A DNA stretch of 32,486 bases from Thermincola sp. (GTDB lineage Bacteria; Bacillota; Thermincolia; Thermincolales; UBA2595). Each line of letters begins with the position of its first letter. Position 1 is the first letter of the stretch. The notes beneath the pieces were generated by a model. The model searched no databases. It was given only the letters and a program-made list of their open reading frames with translations, and was not told the DNA's origin. The stretch is taken from assembly GCA_022735835.1 (NCBI GenBank), contig DYZU01000205.1:1-32486 (forward strand), in the 5' to 3' direction. A program made the position numbers and the translations under genes. Shown piece by piece: positions 7,453 through 16,144 of this stretch.

Positions 7453-7884
7453 TCACCGGCATTTATTACAATATCCGTAAAACTTGAGTTCATGGTTAAT
7501 TATTTCAAAATGGTTCTTCTTTTCTATAACAGCTTCAAGGGCTTCCAGCAGGTCGTCTTCAAATTCGGTAACCGATCCGCACTTGAGACAAATAAGGTGA
7601 TGGTGATGATGAACCTCTGACTCGGAAAACTCGTATCTGGCCCGGCCGTCTCCAAAGTCCATTTTTTGCAGGATATCCAGTTCAGCGAAAAGGTCAAGAG
7701 TCCTGTAGACTGTAGCCAACCCGATTTCGGGGTAGGTTTCCCTGACCTTATCGTAAACATCTTCTGCGCTGAGGTGCTTCTCGGGGTTGTTGGCAAATAC
7801 CTCAAGAACAACCCTTCTCTGCGGGGTCAGTTTATATTCCTTGTCATAAAGTTTCTGCTTTAAAACATCAACGGTATGCCCCAA
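7453..7884 (-). CDS. fur: Ferric uptake regulator (Fur family)
   Basis: This metalloregulator of about 143 residues has an N-terminal winged helix (KLTPQRRVVLEVF; SAEDVYDKVRETYPEIGLATVYRTLDL) and a C-terminal dimerisation domain with the metal-binding VHHHHHLICLKCG stretch and a terminal CNKC zinc site. It presumably represses iron-uptake genes when Fe(II) is bound. Placement just downstream of feoAB, together with a strong Fur box at the feoA promoter, favours Fur over PerR or Zur. The ORF track starts at a GTG that abuts AAGGG; the TTG at 7884, six bases after AAGGGGTG, is the better start. A sigma-A promoter lies just upstream, and no terminator separates it from the feo genes, so it may also be transcribed with them. 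Confidence 0.9.
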   Translation of the reverse strand: MGHTVDVLKQKLYDKEYKLTPQRRVVLEVFANNPEKHLSAEDVYDKVRETYPEIGLATVYRTLDLFAELDILQKMDFGDGRARYEFSESEVHHHHHLICLKCGSVTEFEDDLLEALEAVIEKKNHFEIINHELKFYGYCNKCR

Positions 7885-7913
7885 TTTTTTCACCCCTTAA
7901 AACCCTTCACCTT

Positions 7914-7943
7914 ATTATATTGTAATTTATTTTTTTTTGTCAA
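7914..7943 (-). promoter_or_regulatory. Sigma-A promoter for fur
   Basis: Minus-strand TTGACA (7938-7943) and TATAAT (7914-7919) are separated by 18 bp, the spacer including a long A tract. It lies between the Cys-rich gene and fur. No obvious Fur box overlaps it. Confidence 0.75.
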
Positions 7944-7950
7944 TCTCTTA

Positions 7951-8115
7951 CTATTTTATCCGGCATTTGCTGCAGCTGCCTTCGCAACCCGTTTTCAGCA
8001 AAGAGGCAAAACAGCGGGGGCAGCGCAGGGACTTCAAATCGGTAATTTTATTTTTGCACGTAGGGCAGATTATTAAACCAGCCCCCTCTTTTAATGCCCA
8101 ACACTTATCTGACAT
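7951..8115 (-). CDS. Small Cys-rich zinc-ribbon-like protein coupled to feoB
   Basis: This 54-residue soluble protein has eight cysteines: one near the N terminus, two CPxC knuckles (CPTC at 17-20, CPRC at 32-35) and a C-terminal CEGSCSKC cluster (44-51). The pattern suggests one or two metal sites (zinc or iron). It lacks the membrane helix of the known FeoB-associated Cys-rich membrane proteins and does not look like the FeoC winged helix. The ORF track starts 17 codons too early; the ATG at 8115 follows GGAGAGGAG and overlaps the 3' end of feoB by 11 nt, so it is translationally coupled to feoB. A role in ferrous iron transport or sensing is inferred from position alone. Confidence 0.75.
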   Translation of the reverse strand: MSDKCWALKEGAGLIICPTCKNKITDLKSLRCPRCFASLLKTGCEGSCSKCRIK

Positions 8116-10072
8116 AGTTCTCCTCTCCCAGAACAGTTTTATTCGGCGTTTTAGGGAATTTGCCAATAATTACGGCAATTGCCAAAACACCCAGCACCAC
8201 AGCAATGAGACCGTTAACTGACCCCAGCAGGCGGTATGCCTGGGCAATACCGCCACCGATCAGGAAGGCCAGGAAAAGAATGGCCGGCCACATGACAAGC
8301 GCTTCCCTGCGTCCGCGTTCTTTAAATATAATCATGGTGGAAGCGATGCAGGGGACGAACAGGGTAATTGTTATCAATCCGACCACCGTCTGTATTTCAT
8401 TCAGAGGCATTGCAGACAAGCCGGCCGCTCCGAAATCCCGGCGGACAAATCCCATGATAAATACTGTCGCAGTTTCCTTTGGCATTCCCAGCCAGCCTAC
8501 GGTAACCGGCTGAAGCAGCTTCTGCAGCAGTTCCAGCAGCTTAGTCACCTGTAATACACCTATAAGCAGAGCCCCCCCGGCAAAAAGAGGTATCGCTTCC
8601 ACAAGAAAATGATAGGATTTTGTGACCGTTTTCTTTAAAACGTTTTCTATTCTCGGCAGGCGCAGAGGAGGCAGGTCAATCAGCAGTTCTGTGGACTTGC
8701 CGGGCAAAAACCTGTTTAGAAGAGTACCGACAAGAACCAGGACAGTAAAAATGGTTAAGACGTAAAGCAAAACATATATTCCGCTCAGCCTGCTGATCAG
8801 ACCGGCAATTACGGCCAGCTGCGCGGAACAGGGTATGGCCAGCCCCAACAGGAATACCGCAATCCTGCGTTCCCTCGTGGATCCCAGCAGCCTGGTCACT
8901 ATGGTGGCCAGAGTAACACAACCAAAACCGAGAATCAGGGGAATCACGGCCCGGCCGTTTAAACCTATACCTGACAAAGCTTTGTCAGCCAATGTCGCTA
9001 TCCGCGGCAAATATCCCGAATCTTCAAAGGCGGAAAGCGCCAGGTAAAAGCCGGCAACTAAAGGTAGCAAAAGCCCCAGGATATAGGTAACGGTCATGGT
9101 CAGGATTCCAAACTCACCGATCAGAATGGTACCCAGGGCGGTATCCTGGGGAAAGTACTTCCCTACTAAGCCCCGGATAAACGGTTCATATTTTCCCTGC
9201 ATGATAACTTCTTCCGTAAATCCTACCACATCACCGGCAATAAACACCCCGATAAATTTATACATCGCGTAAAGAAACACCGCCAGGATCGGTATTCCCG
9301 TCAGCGGTTGAACCATCAGACGCCCCAAAACTACAGTCCAGCCGGCGCCTTTACCGGTCTGCTTGACGACATGCCCGACAATATCGTTCACCCGTTCCCT
9401 TCTTTTCAGATATATTTCTTCCCTGTCCGTGCCCGGTTCAAGACCGTGCCTTTCCGCGACAGCAGGGTCTCCTTCCAGGATCAGGAGAGCTTCACCCTGA
9501 TTTCCTACCCTGTCATGCAACAGGTGAAGTTTCTTATGCAGTTCGGGATCGATGTGGCCGGGGCGCGCCCGGTCGATATTTGCGATCAGCTCGTCAATGC
9601 CCCGTTTCCTGGTAGCCACGGTTCCAATCACCGGCACCCCGAGCAAATCGCTGAGCAGGTCAACATCAATTTTTCTTCCCTGCCTCTCCGCCTCGTCTAT
9701 CATATTCAAAGCCACAATAACGGGAACACCCGTATCAATTATCTGCTGGGTCAGAAAAAGGTCCCTTTCCAGATGCACGGCATCTACGATATTGATTACC
9801 AGGTCGGCGCCAAGGATTATATCCCGGGCTATCTTCTCTTCATCATTGAAGGATGAGATCCCGTAAACCCCGGGGGTGTCAATGACAACATCCCCGCCAA
9901 ACTTGCCGTAAGATATCTCCAGGGTGGTACCCGGATAATTCGATACATCCACATACAAACCTGTCAAAGCATTAAAAAATACGGATTTACCCACATTCGG
10001 GTTGCCGGCCAGGACTATTTTTCTCGCTCCCTCAGGAATGTCGATTTTTATTCCGGTATCATGACAGTGCAT
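8105..10072 (-). CDS. feoB: Ferrous iron transporter FeoB
   Basis: This 655-residue protein is the main Fe(II) permease of the Feo system. The N-terminal GTPase domain shows G1 GNPNVGKS (23-30), G3 DTPG (65-68) and G4 NMID (123-126), followed by the helical GDI-like domain. The membrane part from about residue 245 carries two Gate-like regions, including the motif IPCSAQLAV and, later, FVPCIASTMII, each with a conserved Cys that lines the pore in this family. Length is slightly short but complete for FeoB. The ATG follows AAGGAGATG. It lies about 20 nt after feoA and is followed by an overlapping Cys-rich gene, then fur. Expression is expected to be repressed by Fur under iron sufficiency. 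Confidence 0.96.
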   Translation of the reverse strand: MHCHDTGIKIDIPEGARKIVLAGNPNVGKSVFFNALTGLYVDVSNYPGTTLEISYGKFGGDVVIDTPGVYGISSFNDEEKIARDIILGADLVINIVDAVHLERDLFLTQQIIDTGVPVIVALNMIDEAERQGRKIDVDLLSDLLGVPVIGTVATRKRGIDELIANIDRARPGHIDPELHKKLHLLHDRVGNQGEALLILEGDPAVAERHGLEPGTDREEIYLKRRERVNDIVGHVVKQTGKGAGWTVVLGRLMVQPLTGIPILAVFLYAMYKFIGVFIAGDVVGFTEEVIMQGKYEPFIRGLVGKYFPQDTALGTILIGEFGILTMTVTYILGLLLPLVAGFYLALSAFEDSGYLPRIATLADKALSGIGLNGRAVIPLILGFGCVTLATIVTRLLGSTRERRIAVFLLGLAIPCSAQLAVIAGLISRLSGIYVLLYVLTIFTVLVLVGTLLNRFLPGKSTELLIDLPPLRLPRIENVLKKTVTKSYHFLVEAIPLFAGGALLIGVLQVTKLLELLQKLLQPVTVGWLGMPKETATVFIMGFVRRDFGAAGLSAMPLNEIQTVVGLITITLFVPCIASTMIIFKERGRREALVMWPAILFLAFLIGGGIAQAYRLLGSVNGLIAVVLGVLAIAVIIGKFPKTPNKTVLGEENYVR

Positions 10073-10093
10073 TTAAATCATCTCCTTGTTTCA

Positions 10094-10315
10094 CTAACTT
10101 ACCAGTTCTACCTCAATCTTTCTGGCCAATCCTCTTCCGATTGCTATTTCCTGGTTGTTCTTTCTTACTACAACGGGACCCGCAGGTATAATCTCCTCAC
10201 AATGTACAACTTCACCTTCTGCGATTCCGAACCTTATGGCCTGTGCCCTTATGTGGGAATCCGCAATGGAAGCGATTTTAACAACCTGACCACGGCGGCA
10301 TTTATCTAAATACAT
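10094..10315 (-). CDS. feoA: Ferrous iron transport protein FeoA
   Basis: This 73-residue cytoplasmic SH3-like protein is thought to assist FeoB. The family pattern is clear: CRRGQVVKIASI at the N terminus, RAQAIRFGIAEGEVV in the middle, and PVVVRKNNQEIAIGRGLARKI at the end. The ORF track begins 23 codons upstream, inside the operator region; the ATG at 10315, seven bases after GGGAGGG, is the correct start. It is the first gene of the iron operon, with a consensus promoter and Fur box about 50-100 nt upstream. Confidence 0.93.
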   Translation of the reverse strand: MYLDKCRRGQVVKIASIADSHIRAQAIRFGIAEGEVVHCEEIIPAGPVVVRKNNQEIAIGRGLARKIEVELVS

Positions 10316-10334
10316 AATTGACCCTCCCTGTGAC

Positions 10335-10349
10335 TGATTATCATTTTCA
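10335..10349. promoter_or_regulatory. Second putative Fur box upstream of feoA
   Basis: TGATTATCATTTTCA matches the 7-1-7 Fur box TGATAATNATTATCA at all but two defined positions. It lies between the main Fur box and the feoA start, downstream of the expected transcription start. Confidence 0.6.
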
Positions 10350-10367
10350 TTGTATAACCAAAAAATA

Positions 10368-10384
10368 TTGAGAATTATTCTCAA
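10368..10384. promoter_or_regulatory. Fur box overlapping the feoA transcription start
   Basis: TTGAGAATTATTCTCAA is a perfect 8-1-8 palindrome; its core TGAGAAT-N-ATTCTCA is a classic 7-1-7 Fur operator. It begins about five bases downstream of the -10 element, so bound Fur would block RNA polymerase. Confidence 0.85.
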
Positions 10385-10389
10385 TCATA

Positions 10390-10418
10390 ATTATAAATGA
10401 TATTCAACTGGCAGTCAA
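10390..10418 (-). promoter_or_regulatory. Sigma-A promoter of the feo operon
   Basis: Minus-strand TTGACT (10413-10418) and TATAAT (10390-10395) are separated by 17 bp, immediately upstream of the Fur box. Confidence 0.85.
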
Positions 10419-10440
10419 TACCTTTACCGTGATTTCTGCA

Positions 10441-10470
10441 AAAAAAAAGATAGCCTTAAGGCTTATCTTT
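10441..10470 (-). terminator. Terminator overlapping the end of the Spo0E-like gene
   Basis: On the minus strand AAAGATAAGCC and GGCTATCTTT form a stem (one bulged base) around TTAA, followed by a run of T. The TAA stop codon of the gene lies in the loop. Confidence 0.85.
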
Positions 10471-10623
10471 CTCGGGTTTTGATTTCATAAATTCAACAAT
10501 CATCTGGTCAATTTTGCAGCTTCTTTCATAAATTTCAGGATCGTTTAAAGGGTCACTCTTCTTTTTGGCCAGTGTGATAAGTTCCTGCTGCATCTTTTCT
10601 ATTTCTTTCTCCAGGCTCACCAT
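10456..10623 (-). CDS. Spo0E-like aspartyl-phosphate phosphatase
   Basis: This 55-residue, two-helix protein belongs to the Spo0E family, small phosphatases that dephosphorylate Spo0A-P and so delay sporulation. The family signature S-x-x-x-D is present as RSCKIDQMIVEF (S35 and D39), preceded by a long amphipathic helix with EKEIEKMQQEL. The ORF-track start (10641) lies within the ribosome site; the ATG at 10623 follows AAGGGGGA with good spacing. It is a single gene with its own extended -10 promoter and a terminator that begins inside the coding region. Its presence suggests a sporulating host. Which response regulator it acts on is not known. Confidence 0.8.
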   Translation of the reverse strand: MVSLEKEIEKMQQELITLAKKKSDPLNDPEIYERSCKIDQMIVEFMKSKPEKDKP

Positions 10624-10692
10624 TAAGTCCCCCTTCCCCACACTTCACCCCAACAACTTGAGTTTATGTAATTTTACTTCGCCTTTTAAACT

Positions 10693-10698
10693 ATTATA
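10693..10698 (-). promoter_or_regulatory. Extended -10 promoter of the Spo0E-like gene
   Basis: Minus-strand TGGTATAAT is an extended -10 element about 70 nt upstream of the ATG. No good -35 hexamer is visible at 16-18 bp. Confidence 0.5.
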
Positions 10699-10757
10699 CC
10701 AGAAGATTTCCGGTAGTTATGTCGTACTGTGTCGAAGATGTGAAGCCCGTAGTTTTC

Positions 10758-12179
10758 CTAAATAATTTTTTTCACCACTTTTTCCAGCTGTTCAAGGTTC
10801 CGGCATTCGAAAACCTGGTCACAAAAAAGCCCGTATCCGGACATGATGCTGTCCTCCTGATCCCAGTTCTGGACAGGTTCAGGATTGAGCCAGATCACTT
10901 TTTTCACTTCCCGGCACATCTTCTGGAAATAATCATAGTGTTCTTTATGGTAATTGTTTCGGGCATCACCGATGATCAACAGAGTCGTTTTCTTGTTAAG
11001 AACATCAAAATACTGGTCACAGAAGTCAATAAACATCTGGCCGTAGTCGGAAAATGCCGTCTTGGAAAACTTTGCCTTGTTGTATATATTTTTGATGCCG
11101 TCTTCGATTTCGCGGTTTTTAAAATAATCGGTTACCTGGTCGGGCGTATCCACAAAGACAAAAGACTGTACATTGATAAACCTGTTCTGAATGGAATAAA
11201 CCAACTGCAGCATGAACTCGCTGAATACCTTGACGGAACCTGAAATATCACAGAGAACCACGATCTCAGGTCTGGTCGGATACCTGTCCCTGAATGCAGG
11301 TTTAATGGGGACTCCTCCCGTTGCCATGGATTTACGGATTGTTTTAGGCAGGTCTATCGTCCCATGCTTGGACCTTTTCTGCCGGAATGAAAGTCTTGTC
11401 GCCAGCTTGTGGGCAAATTTCCCGATTTTCTTCTTTATTTCTTTCACCTGGGAAGCAGAAAGGCGGTAAAAATCAAGTTCATTGAGGTTTTCTCTTACCA
11501 ATATCGTTTCCAGGGCCTCCTGTCCCAGTTCTTTGATAACGGCCTTTTCCAGTTCCCTGTACAGGAGTTCCTCCATCTGCTCCAAACGCTCCTGCCACGT
11601 CAGCCAAACGACTTCGTCGACATTACAGGCGTCCTTTTCCAGCTGGTATACCCCCATGTTCCATTCAAGGAACACCTTCACCTGCCTGACAGCCTCCTTC
11701 ATGTCCTTTAGGTCATCTTCCCTGATCCGGCCGAGGCTTTCCACACCTTTTTTGACCATTTGGGCTATTTCCTCGGGATTGCCTGTCTTGATGACCTGGA
11801 CAAAATTGTCAACAGCGGCGGTGGCTAACCCCTGCCCCTGCCCGAAACCAGTTGAACGTCCCTGTTCTGTGCCGGGGATCTGGTCAGTGCCTGAACAGCT
11901 TCCGGCAGTCGTTTCAGGCCATATTAAATCAGGCCACCGTTTCAGCGCCTCACTGCGGTGGCCGGTAAATTCGGGGTCGAAATAATAATAGAAAAGCTTG
12001 TCAAAAACACGGAAATGGGACTGGTCTTTCACCAGCGTGCAGGCCAGGGTATTGTAAAAGTTTTCTTTGTCCACCCCCACCAGAGCAAGGGCCTGGAGAC
12101 AATCCGCGACTTCAGTATGGGAGATGTTTACACCGGCCTTTCTCAAGAGAGTCGCAAATTCAAGGATTTTACTGTCCAT
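10758..12179 (-). CDS. VWA-domain protein, CoxE-like
   Basis: This 473-residue protein has a C-terminal von Willebrand A domain with the MIDAS motif DISGSV (311-316) and a later IGDARNN segment, as in CoxE-like proteins. The N-terminal half is helical and charged, with a Gly/Gln-rich linker near residues 95-120. CoxE-type VWA proteins usually work with a MoxR-type AAA+ ATPase as a chaperone that matures or inserts metal cofactors; the upstream gene is exactly such an ATPase. No carbon monoxide dehydrogenase (coxMSL) or other client gene is nearby, so the target is unknown. The ATG lies 15 nt after the ATPase stop; its ribosome site (GGAG at the stop) is rather distant. Confidence 0.85.
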   Translation of the reverse strand: MDSKILEFATLLRKAGVNISHTEVADCLQALALVGVDKENFYNTLACTLVKDQSHFRVFDKLFYYYFDPEFTGHRSEALKRWPDLIWPETTAGSCSGTDQIPGTEQGRSTGFGQGQGLATAAVDNFVQVIKTGNPEEIAQMVKKGVESLGRIREDDLKDMKEAVRQVKVFLEWNMGVYQLEKDACNVDEVVWLTWQERLEQMEELLYRELEKAVIKELGQEALETILVRENLNELDFYRLSASQVKEIKKKIGKFAHKLATRLSFRQKRSKHGTIDLPKTIRKSMATGGVPIKPAFRDRYPTRPEIVVLCDISGSVKVFSEFMLQLVYSIQNRFINVQSFVFVDTPDQVTDYFKNREIEDGIKNIYNKAKFSKTAFSDYGQMFIDFCDQYFDVLNKKTTLLIIGDARNNYHKEHYDYFQKMCREVKKVIWLNPEPVQNWDQEDSIMSGYGLFCDQVFECRNLEQLEKVVKKII

Positions 12180-12194
12180 CAGACCGGCCGGCAG

Positions 12195-13061
12195 CTACTC
12201 CGGCAACAACCCTCCTATTCTTTCTTCAACCTTCTTAATATCCTGCTGGTATTTTAAAAGTATATTGAGTGTATTCATGACAAGTTCCTCGTCAAGGGTA
12301 TCAACCCCCAGCAGGACCAGGGTGCGGGCCCAGTCAAGGGTCTCTGAAATACTGGGGGATTTTTTTAGGACCATCTTGCGCACGGACTGCACAAACTTGA
12401 CGATTTTTTCGGCGAGGGCCTCGTTGATGTTAGGCACCTTGAGCCTGACAATGGCCAGTTCCCTTTCAAAAGAAGGATAATCGATATACAGGTGGATGCA
12501 CCGCCTTTTGAGAGCGTCACTGAAATCACGGTAATTGTTGCTGGTCAGAACCACCAGGGGAATCGACTTCGCCTTCACGGTACCCAGTTCCGGGATAGAA
12601 ACCTGGTAATCAGACAAGGCCTCCAGGAGAAAGCTCTCGAACTCCTCGTCACTCTTGTCAAGCTCATCCACCAGCAGAACCACGGGCTTCTCTGCCTGAA
12701 GCGCCTTCATAATGGGCCTGGCTAAATAGAATTCCTCTGAAAAAATGTTGGCCTTGGTTTCTTCCCAGGTCTTCTCGGTCAGGTGATTAGCCTGAATTCT
12801 CAGCAACTGCTTCTGGTAGTTCCATTCAAAAAGCGCTTTTGATTCGTCAAGGCCTTCATAACACTGGAGCCTGATCAGCTCAGTGTCAACGGCTTTGGCC
12901 ACTGCCTTGGCCAGTTCGGTCTTACCCACCCCCGCCGGGCCCTCGATCAACAGCGGTTTATGCAATTTGGCCGCCAGAAATACGGCGGTGGCCAGCCTGT
13001 CATTTATGAGGTATTGCTGCTTGGTGAGTTTTTCCTTTACTTCCTGTATTGATGAAAACAA
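12195..13061 (-). CDS. MoxR-type AAA+ ATPase
   Basis: This ATPase of about 288 residues has Walker A GPAGVGKT (41-48), Walker B VVLLVDELDK (about 127-136), sensor 1 VVLTSNN and an arginine finger region DALKRRC. It closely resembles the CoxD/NorQ/MoxR branch. With the VWA partner downstream it probably forms a chaperone that remodels a metalloenzyme. The ORF-track start at 13136 runs through a leader hairpin; I prefer the TTG at 13061, eight bases after GGGGAGAGG. The GTG three codons earlier is too close to that site. A perfect inverted repeat sits about 40 nt upstream. It is first of a two-gene operon. Confidence 0.88.
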   Translation of the reverse strand: MFSSIQEVKEKLTKQQYLINDRLATAVFLAAKLHKPLLIEGPAGVGKTELAKAVAKAVDTELIRLQCYEGLDESKALFEWNYQKQLLRIQANHLTEKTWEETKANIFSEEFYLARPIMKALQAEKPVVLLVDELDKSDEEFESFLLEALSDYQVSIPELGTVKAKSIPLVVLTSNNYRDFSDALKRRCIHLYIDYPSFERELAIVRLKVPNINEALAEKIVKFVQSVRKMVLKKSPSISETLDWARTLVLLGVDTLDEELVMNTLNILLKYQQDIKKVEERIGGLLPE

Positions 13062-13099
13062 TGTGTACACCTCTCCCCAAAAACTCCTGAAAAACAAAC

Positions 13100-13120
13100 C
13101 ACTAACCTTTACGGTTAGTG
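13100..13120. promoter_or_regulatory. Inverted repeat in the leader of the MoxR-VWA operon
   Basis: CACTAACC and GGTTAGTG are perfect 8-bp arms separated by TTTAC, about 40 nt upstream of the TTG start. It could be an operator or an RNA hairpin. No T run follows on the minus strand beyond TTTG, so termination is unlikely. Confidence 0.5.
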
Positions 13121-13206
13121 TGGACTGAAACAGCATGATATATCGGCAATTACAGGCTTGACAGCAAGGTATCTTACCGGCAACCTGTACGACATTGGGG
13201 TGCCTG

Positions 13207-13503
13207 TTACATCAGCTTTCCGGGATCAAATATGGCGTTGTATTGATCCCAGCCGCAATTCCCCACACCCTCCAGCCAGTTCATAAAATACTGCAGTTTT
13301 TCCCGGCTGGGGCGGTGATGTTCAAAAGCCGGGCCGGAATCATGGAAACTCACGAGATTGAACAGTACTTCGCTTACCAGCTGGTCACCCATTTCACCGT
13401 ATTGGGTAATCATTTCATATGCCCAGTTTGATACTTCATGCTGGCTTATTTCTCCTGCCAGAAACCGGTCCAGGACTAAGCGCAGGGTATCTCTGTCAAG
13501 CAT
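13207..13503 (-). CDS. Hypothetical protein, 98 residues
   Basis: I do not recognise this family. It is a mostly helical acidic protein starting with MLDRDTLRLVLDRFLAGEIS and containing ISQHEVSNWAYEMI and LEGVGNCGWDQYNAIF. There is no signal peptide, membrane segment or metal motif, and only one Cys. The ORF track's first ATG (13521) has no ribosome site; the second ATG (13503) follows GGGAGTGG by about 8 nt. An extended -10 promoter precedes it just after guaB, so it may be transcribed alone or with guaB. Coding is supported by the start signals, normal codon use and lack of a better frame. Confidence 0.7.
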   Translation of the reverse strand: MLDRDTLRLVLDRFLAGEISQHEVSNWAYEMITQYGEMGDQLVSEVLFNLVSFHDSGPAFEHHRPSREKLQYFMNWLEGVGNCGWDQYNAIFDPGKLM

Positions 13504-13539
13504 TGGCGGAACCACTCCCATTAAAATCTCGCAATTAAT

Positions 13540-13569
13540 ATTATATCATTACTGATCCAAAAATTCCAA
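13540..13569 (-). promoter_or_regulatory. Promoter of the 98-residue hypothetical gene
   Basis: Minus-strand TTGGAA (13564-13569), an 18-bp spacer and extended -10 TGATATAAT (hexamer 13540-13545). It lies between guaB and the hypothetical gene. Confidence 0.6.
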
Positions 13570-13579
13570 TACCCTCCCG

Positions 13580-15067
<1,488 letters not shown>

Positions 15068-15082
15068 TTACTCATTTTGAAT

Positions 15083-15088
15083 ATTATA
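15083..15088 (-). promoter_or_regulatory. Extended -10 promoter of guaB
   Basis: Minus-strand TGATATAAT lies about 50 nt upstream of the guaB ATG; the -35 region (TAGAAC at 17 bp) is poor. Confidence 0.6.
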
Positions 15089-15139
15089 TCACAACCCACT
15101 TAAAAGTTCTACCTGAATGTAATTGTTGAAAAATGACAT

Positions 15140-15535
15140 TTAACGCAAATGAAAATAAAAATTCACTTTTCCTTCCCTAATCCACTCCTGTAATTTCCTT
15201 TTCAGCATCTCCCGTACATACCGGCGGGTAACCGGCAACAGAAGAATAAATCCAACCATGTCTGTGAGAAGTCCGGGAGTCAGTAACAACAAGGCTCCGA
15301 TCAGGACCAGCAACCCTTCCAGCAGCTGGTTCCCGGGAACGATCCCGGCCTGCAGTTCCTGCTTTATCCGGTTGATGATATAAAAACCCTGCTGTTTGGC
15401 CAGAACAGCGCCCGCAATCCCGGTCCCCAGTATCAGGGCCAAAGTGGGAAATACCCCAATATATCCTCCCAATTTAATATAGATAATTATTTCAACCACC
15501 GGGACGGCTATAAACAGTAAAATTAATTTCAACAT
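15140..15535 (-). CDS. fxsA: FxsA family membrane protein
   Basis: This 131-residue protein has about four hydrophobic segments and the family's PVVEIIIYIKLGGYIGVFPTLALIL start, a Gly/Ala-rich GTGIAGAVLAKQQGF segment and LLLLTPGLLTDMVGFILLLPVTRRYV in the second half. FxsA (YtzA) proteins are small inner-membrane proteins of unclear function; in E. coli overexpression relieves exclusion of phage T7 by the F plasmid. The C-terminal tail is basic and probably cytoplasmic. The ATG follows AAGGAG with about 8 nt spacing. It lies 105 nt upstream of guaB on the same strand and is divergent from a small plus-strand gene, with overlapping promoters between them. Confidence 0.88.
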   Translation of the reverse strand: MLKLILLFIAVPVVEIIIYIKLGGYIGVFPTLALILGTGIAGAVLAKQQGFYIINRIKQELQAGIVPGNQLLEGLLVLIGALLLLTPGLLTDMVGFILLLPVTRRYVREMLKRKLQEWIREGKVNFYFHLR

Positions 15536-15605
15536 GGCCCAGGCTCCTTGGTTTTTGTTAATTTTTCTCTTTCTTGGGCAAATATCCTCTGTTTTTGGAT
15601 TTTGG

Positions 15606-15625
15606 ATTATACAATTGAGTATAAT
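15606..15625. promoter_or_regulatory. Overlapping divergent -10 elements (palindrome)
   Basis: ATTATACAATTGAGTATAAT contains TATAAT on the minus strand (15606-15611, toward fxsA) and TATAAT on the plus strand (15620-15625, toward the 77-residue gene). The outer 7-bp arms are perfect inverted repeats. The -35 elements are weak on both sides. Confidence 0.55.
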
Positions 15626-15654
15626 AATATTAAAGCAGGGGAGGTGAAATTCCG

Positions 15655-15888
15655 TTGAGTCCCAAAGATAAACGCGAGAAGAATTTTCCGTTCCCGCCGT
15701 TCAATGTCTCGGTTAATTATTATACCGACCCTATTTACAGCACCGATGCTTTTTACGGGTATGTTGATGAATCCGGCCCGTCCGAACAAAGCAGTGAGAA
15801 TAAAGAAAGAAAACGTGAGGAAAGGCTTGTGGAGGATTCTTTGGATGAACCGGTGGAAAGCTGGGGCTGGATAAACAATGTAGATTGA
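15655..15888 (+). CDS. Hypothetical protein, 77 residues
   Basis: I do not recognise this small protein. The N-terminal half is aromatic and proline-rich (NFPFPPFNVSVNYYTDPIYSTDAFYGYV); the second half is highly charged (SENKERKREERLVEDSLDEP) and it ends in WGWINNVD. There is no signal peptide or membrane segment. The start is TTG, seven bases after a strong GGGGAGGTGA site, with a TATAAT box about 30 nt upstream, so it is probably real. It is the only plus-strand gene in this stretch and ends just before a hairpin shared with the convergent HTH-like gene. Confidence 0.7.
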   Translation: MSPKDKREKNFPFPPFNVSVNYYTDPIYSTDAFYGYVDESGPSEQSSENKERKREERLVEDSLDEPVESWGWINNVD

Positions 15889-15894
15889 AAAGCA

Positions 15895-15918
15895 AGGGTA
15901 ATTGACTTCAATTACCCT
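15895..15918. terminator. Hairpin between convergent small genes
   Basis: AGGGTAATTG and CAATTACCCT form a perfect 10-bp stem with a 4-nt ACTT loop. U tracts are weak on both sides (minus strand reads TGCTTTTC), so it may be a modest bidirectional terminator. Confidence 0.65.
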
Positions 15919-15919
15919 G

Positions 15920-16144
15920 CTAATCCTGGCCCAGCGTTGTGCCAAGGCCTTTCCTGTAAAAATGTTCTCTCAGACAGGCAATGGTCTTTTCAGATACCCC
16001 GAACTCCCGGGCCATTTCCGTATCTTTTTTGTTTGCTCCGACTGCCTCCACAAACCTGTCGAAATCAATGCCCACCTCATCAGTCATTTCTTTCAGGTTG
16101 GGCCCCGCTTCCCAGGGAACCCGCGACCTTAAATAAATTTCCAT
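15920..16144 (-). CDS. Small HTH-like protein, 74 residues
   Basis: This is a short soluble protein of unknown function. The segment DTEMAREFGVSEKTIACLREHF (residues about 41-62) looks like a helix-turn-helix of the sigma-70 region 4 or Xre kind, preceded by an acidic helix (LKEMTDEVGIDFDRFVEAVG). It could bind DNA as a dimer or serve as a partner protein. The ATG follows GGGAGG with about 8 nt spacing. It lies 93 nt downstream of the broken adenine deaminase gene on the same strand; the two share no obvious functional link. Confidence 0.7.
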   Translation of the reverse strand: MEIYLRSRVPWEAGPNLKEMTDEVGIDFDRFVEAVGANKKDTEMAREFGVSEKTIACLREHFYRKGLGTTLGQD

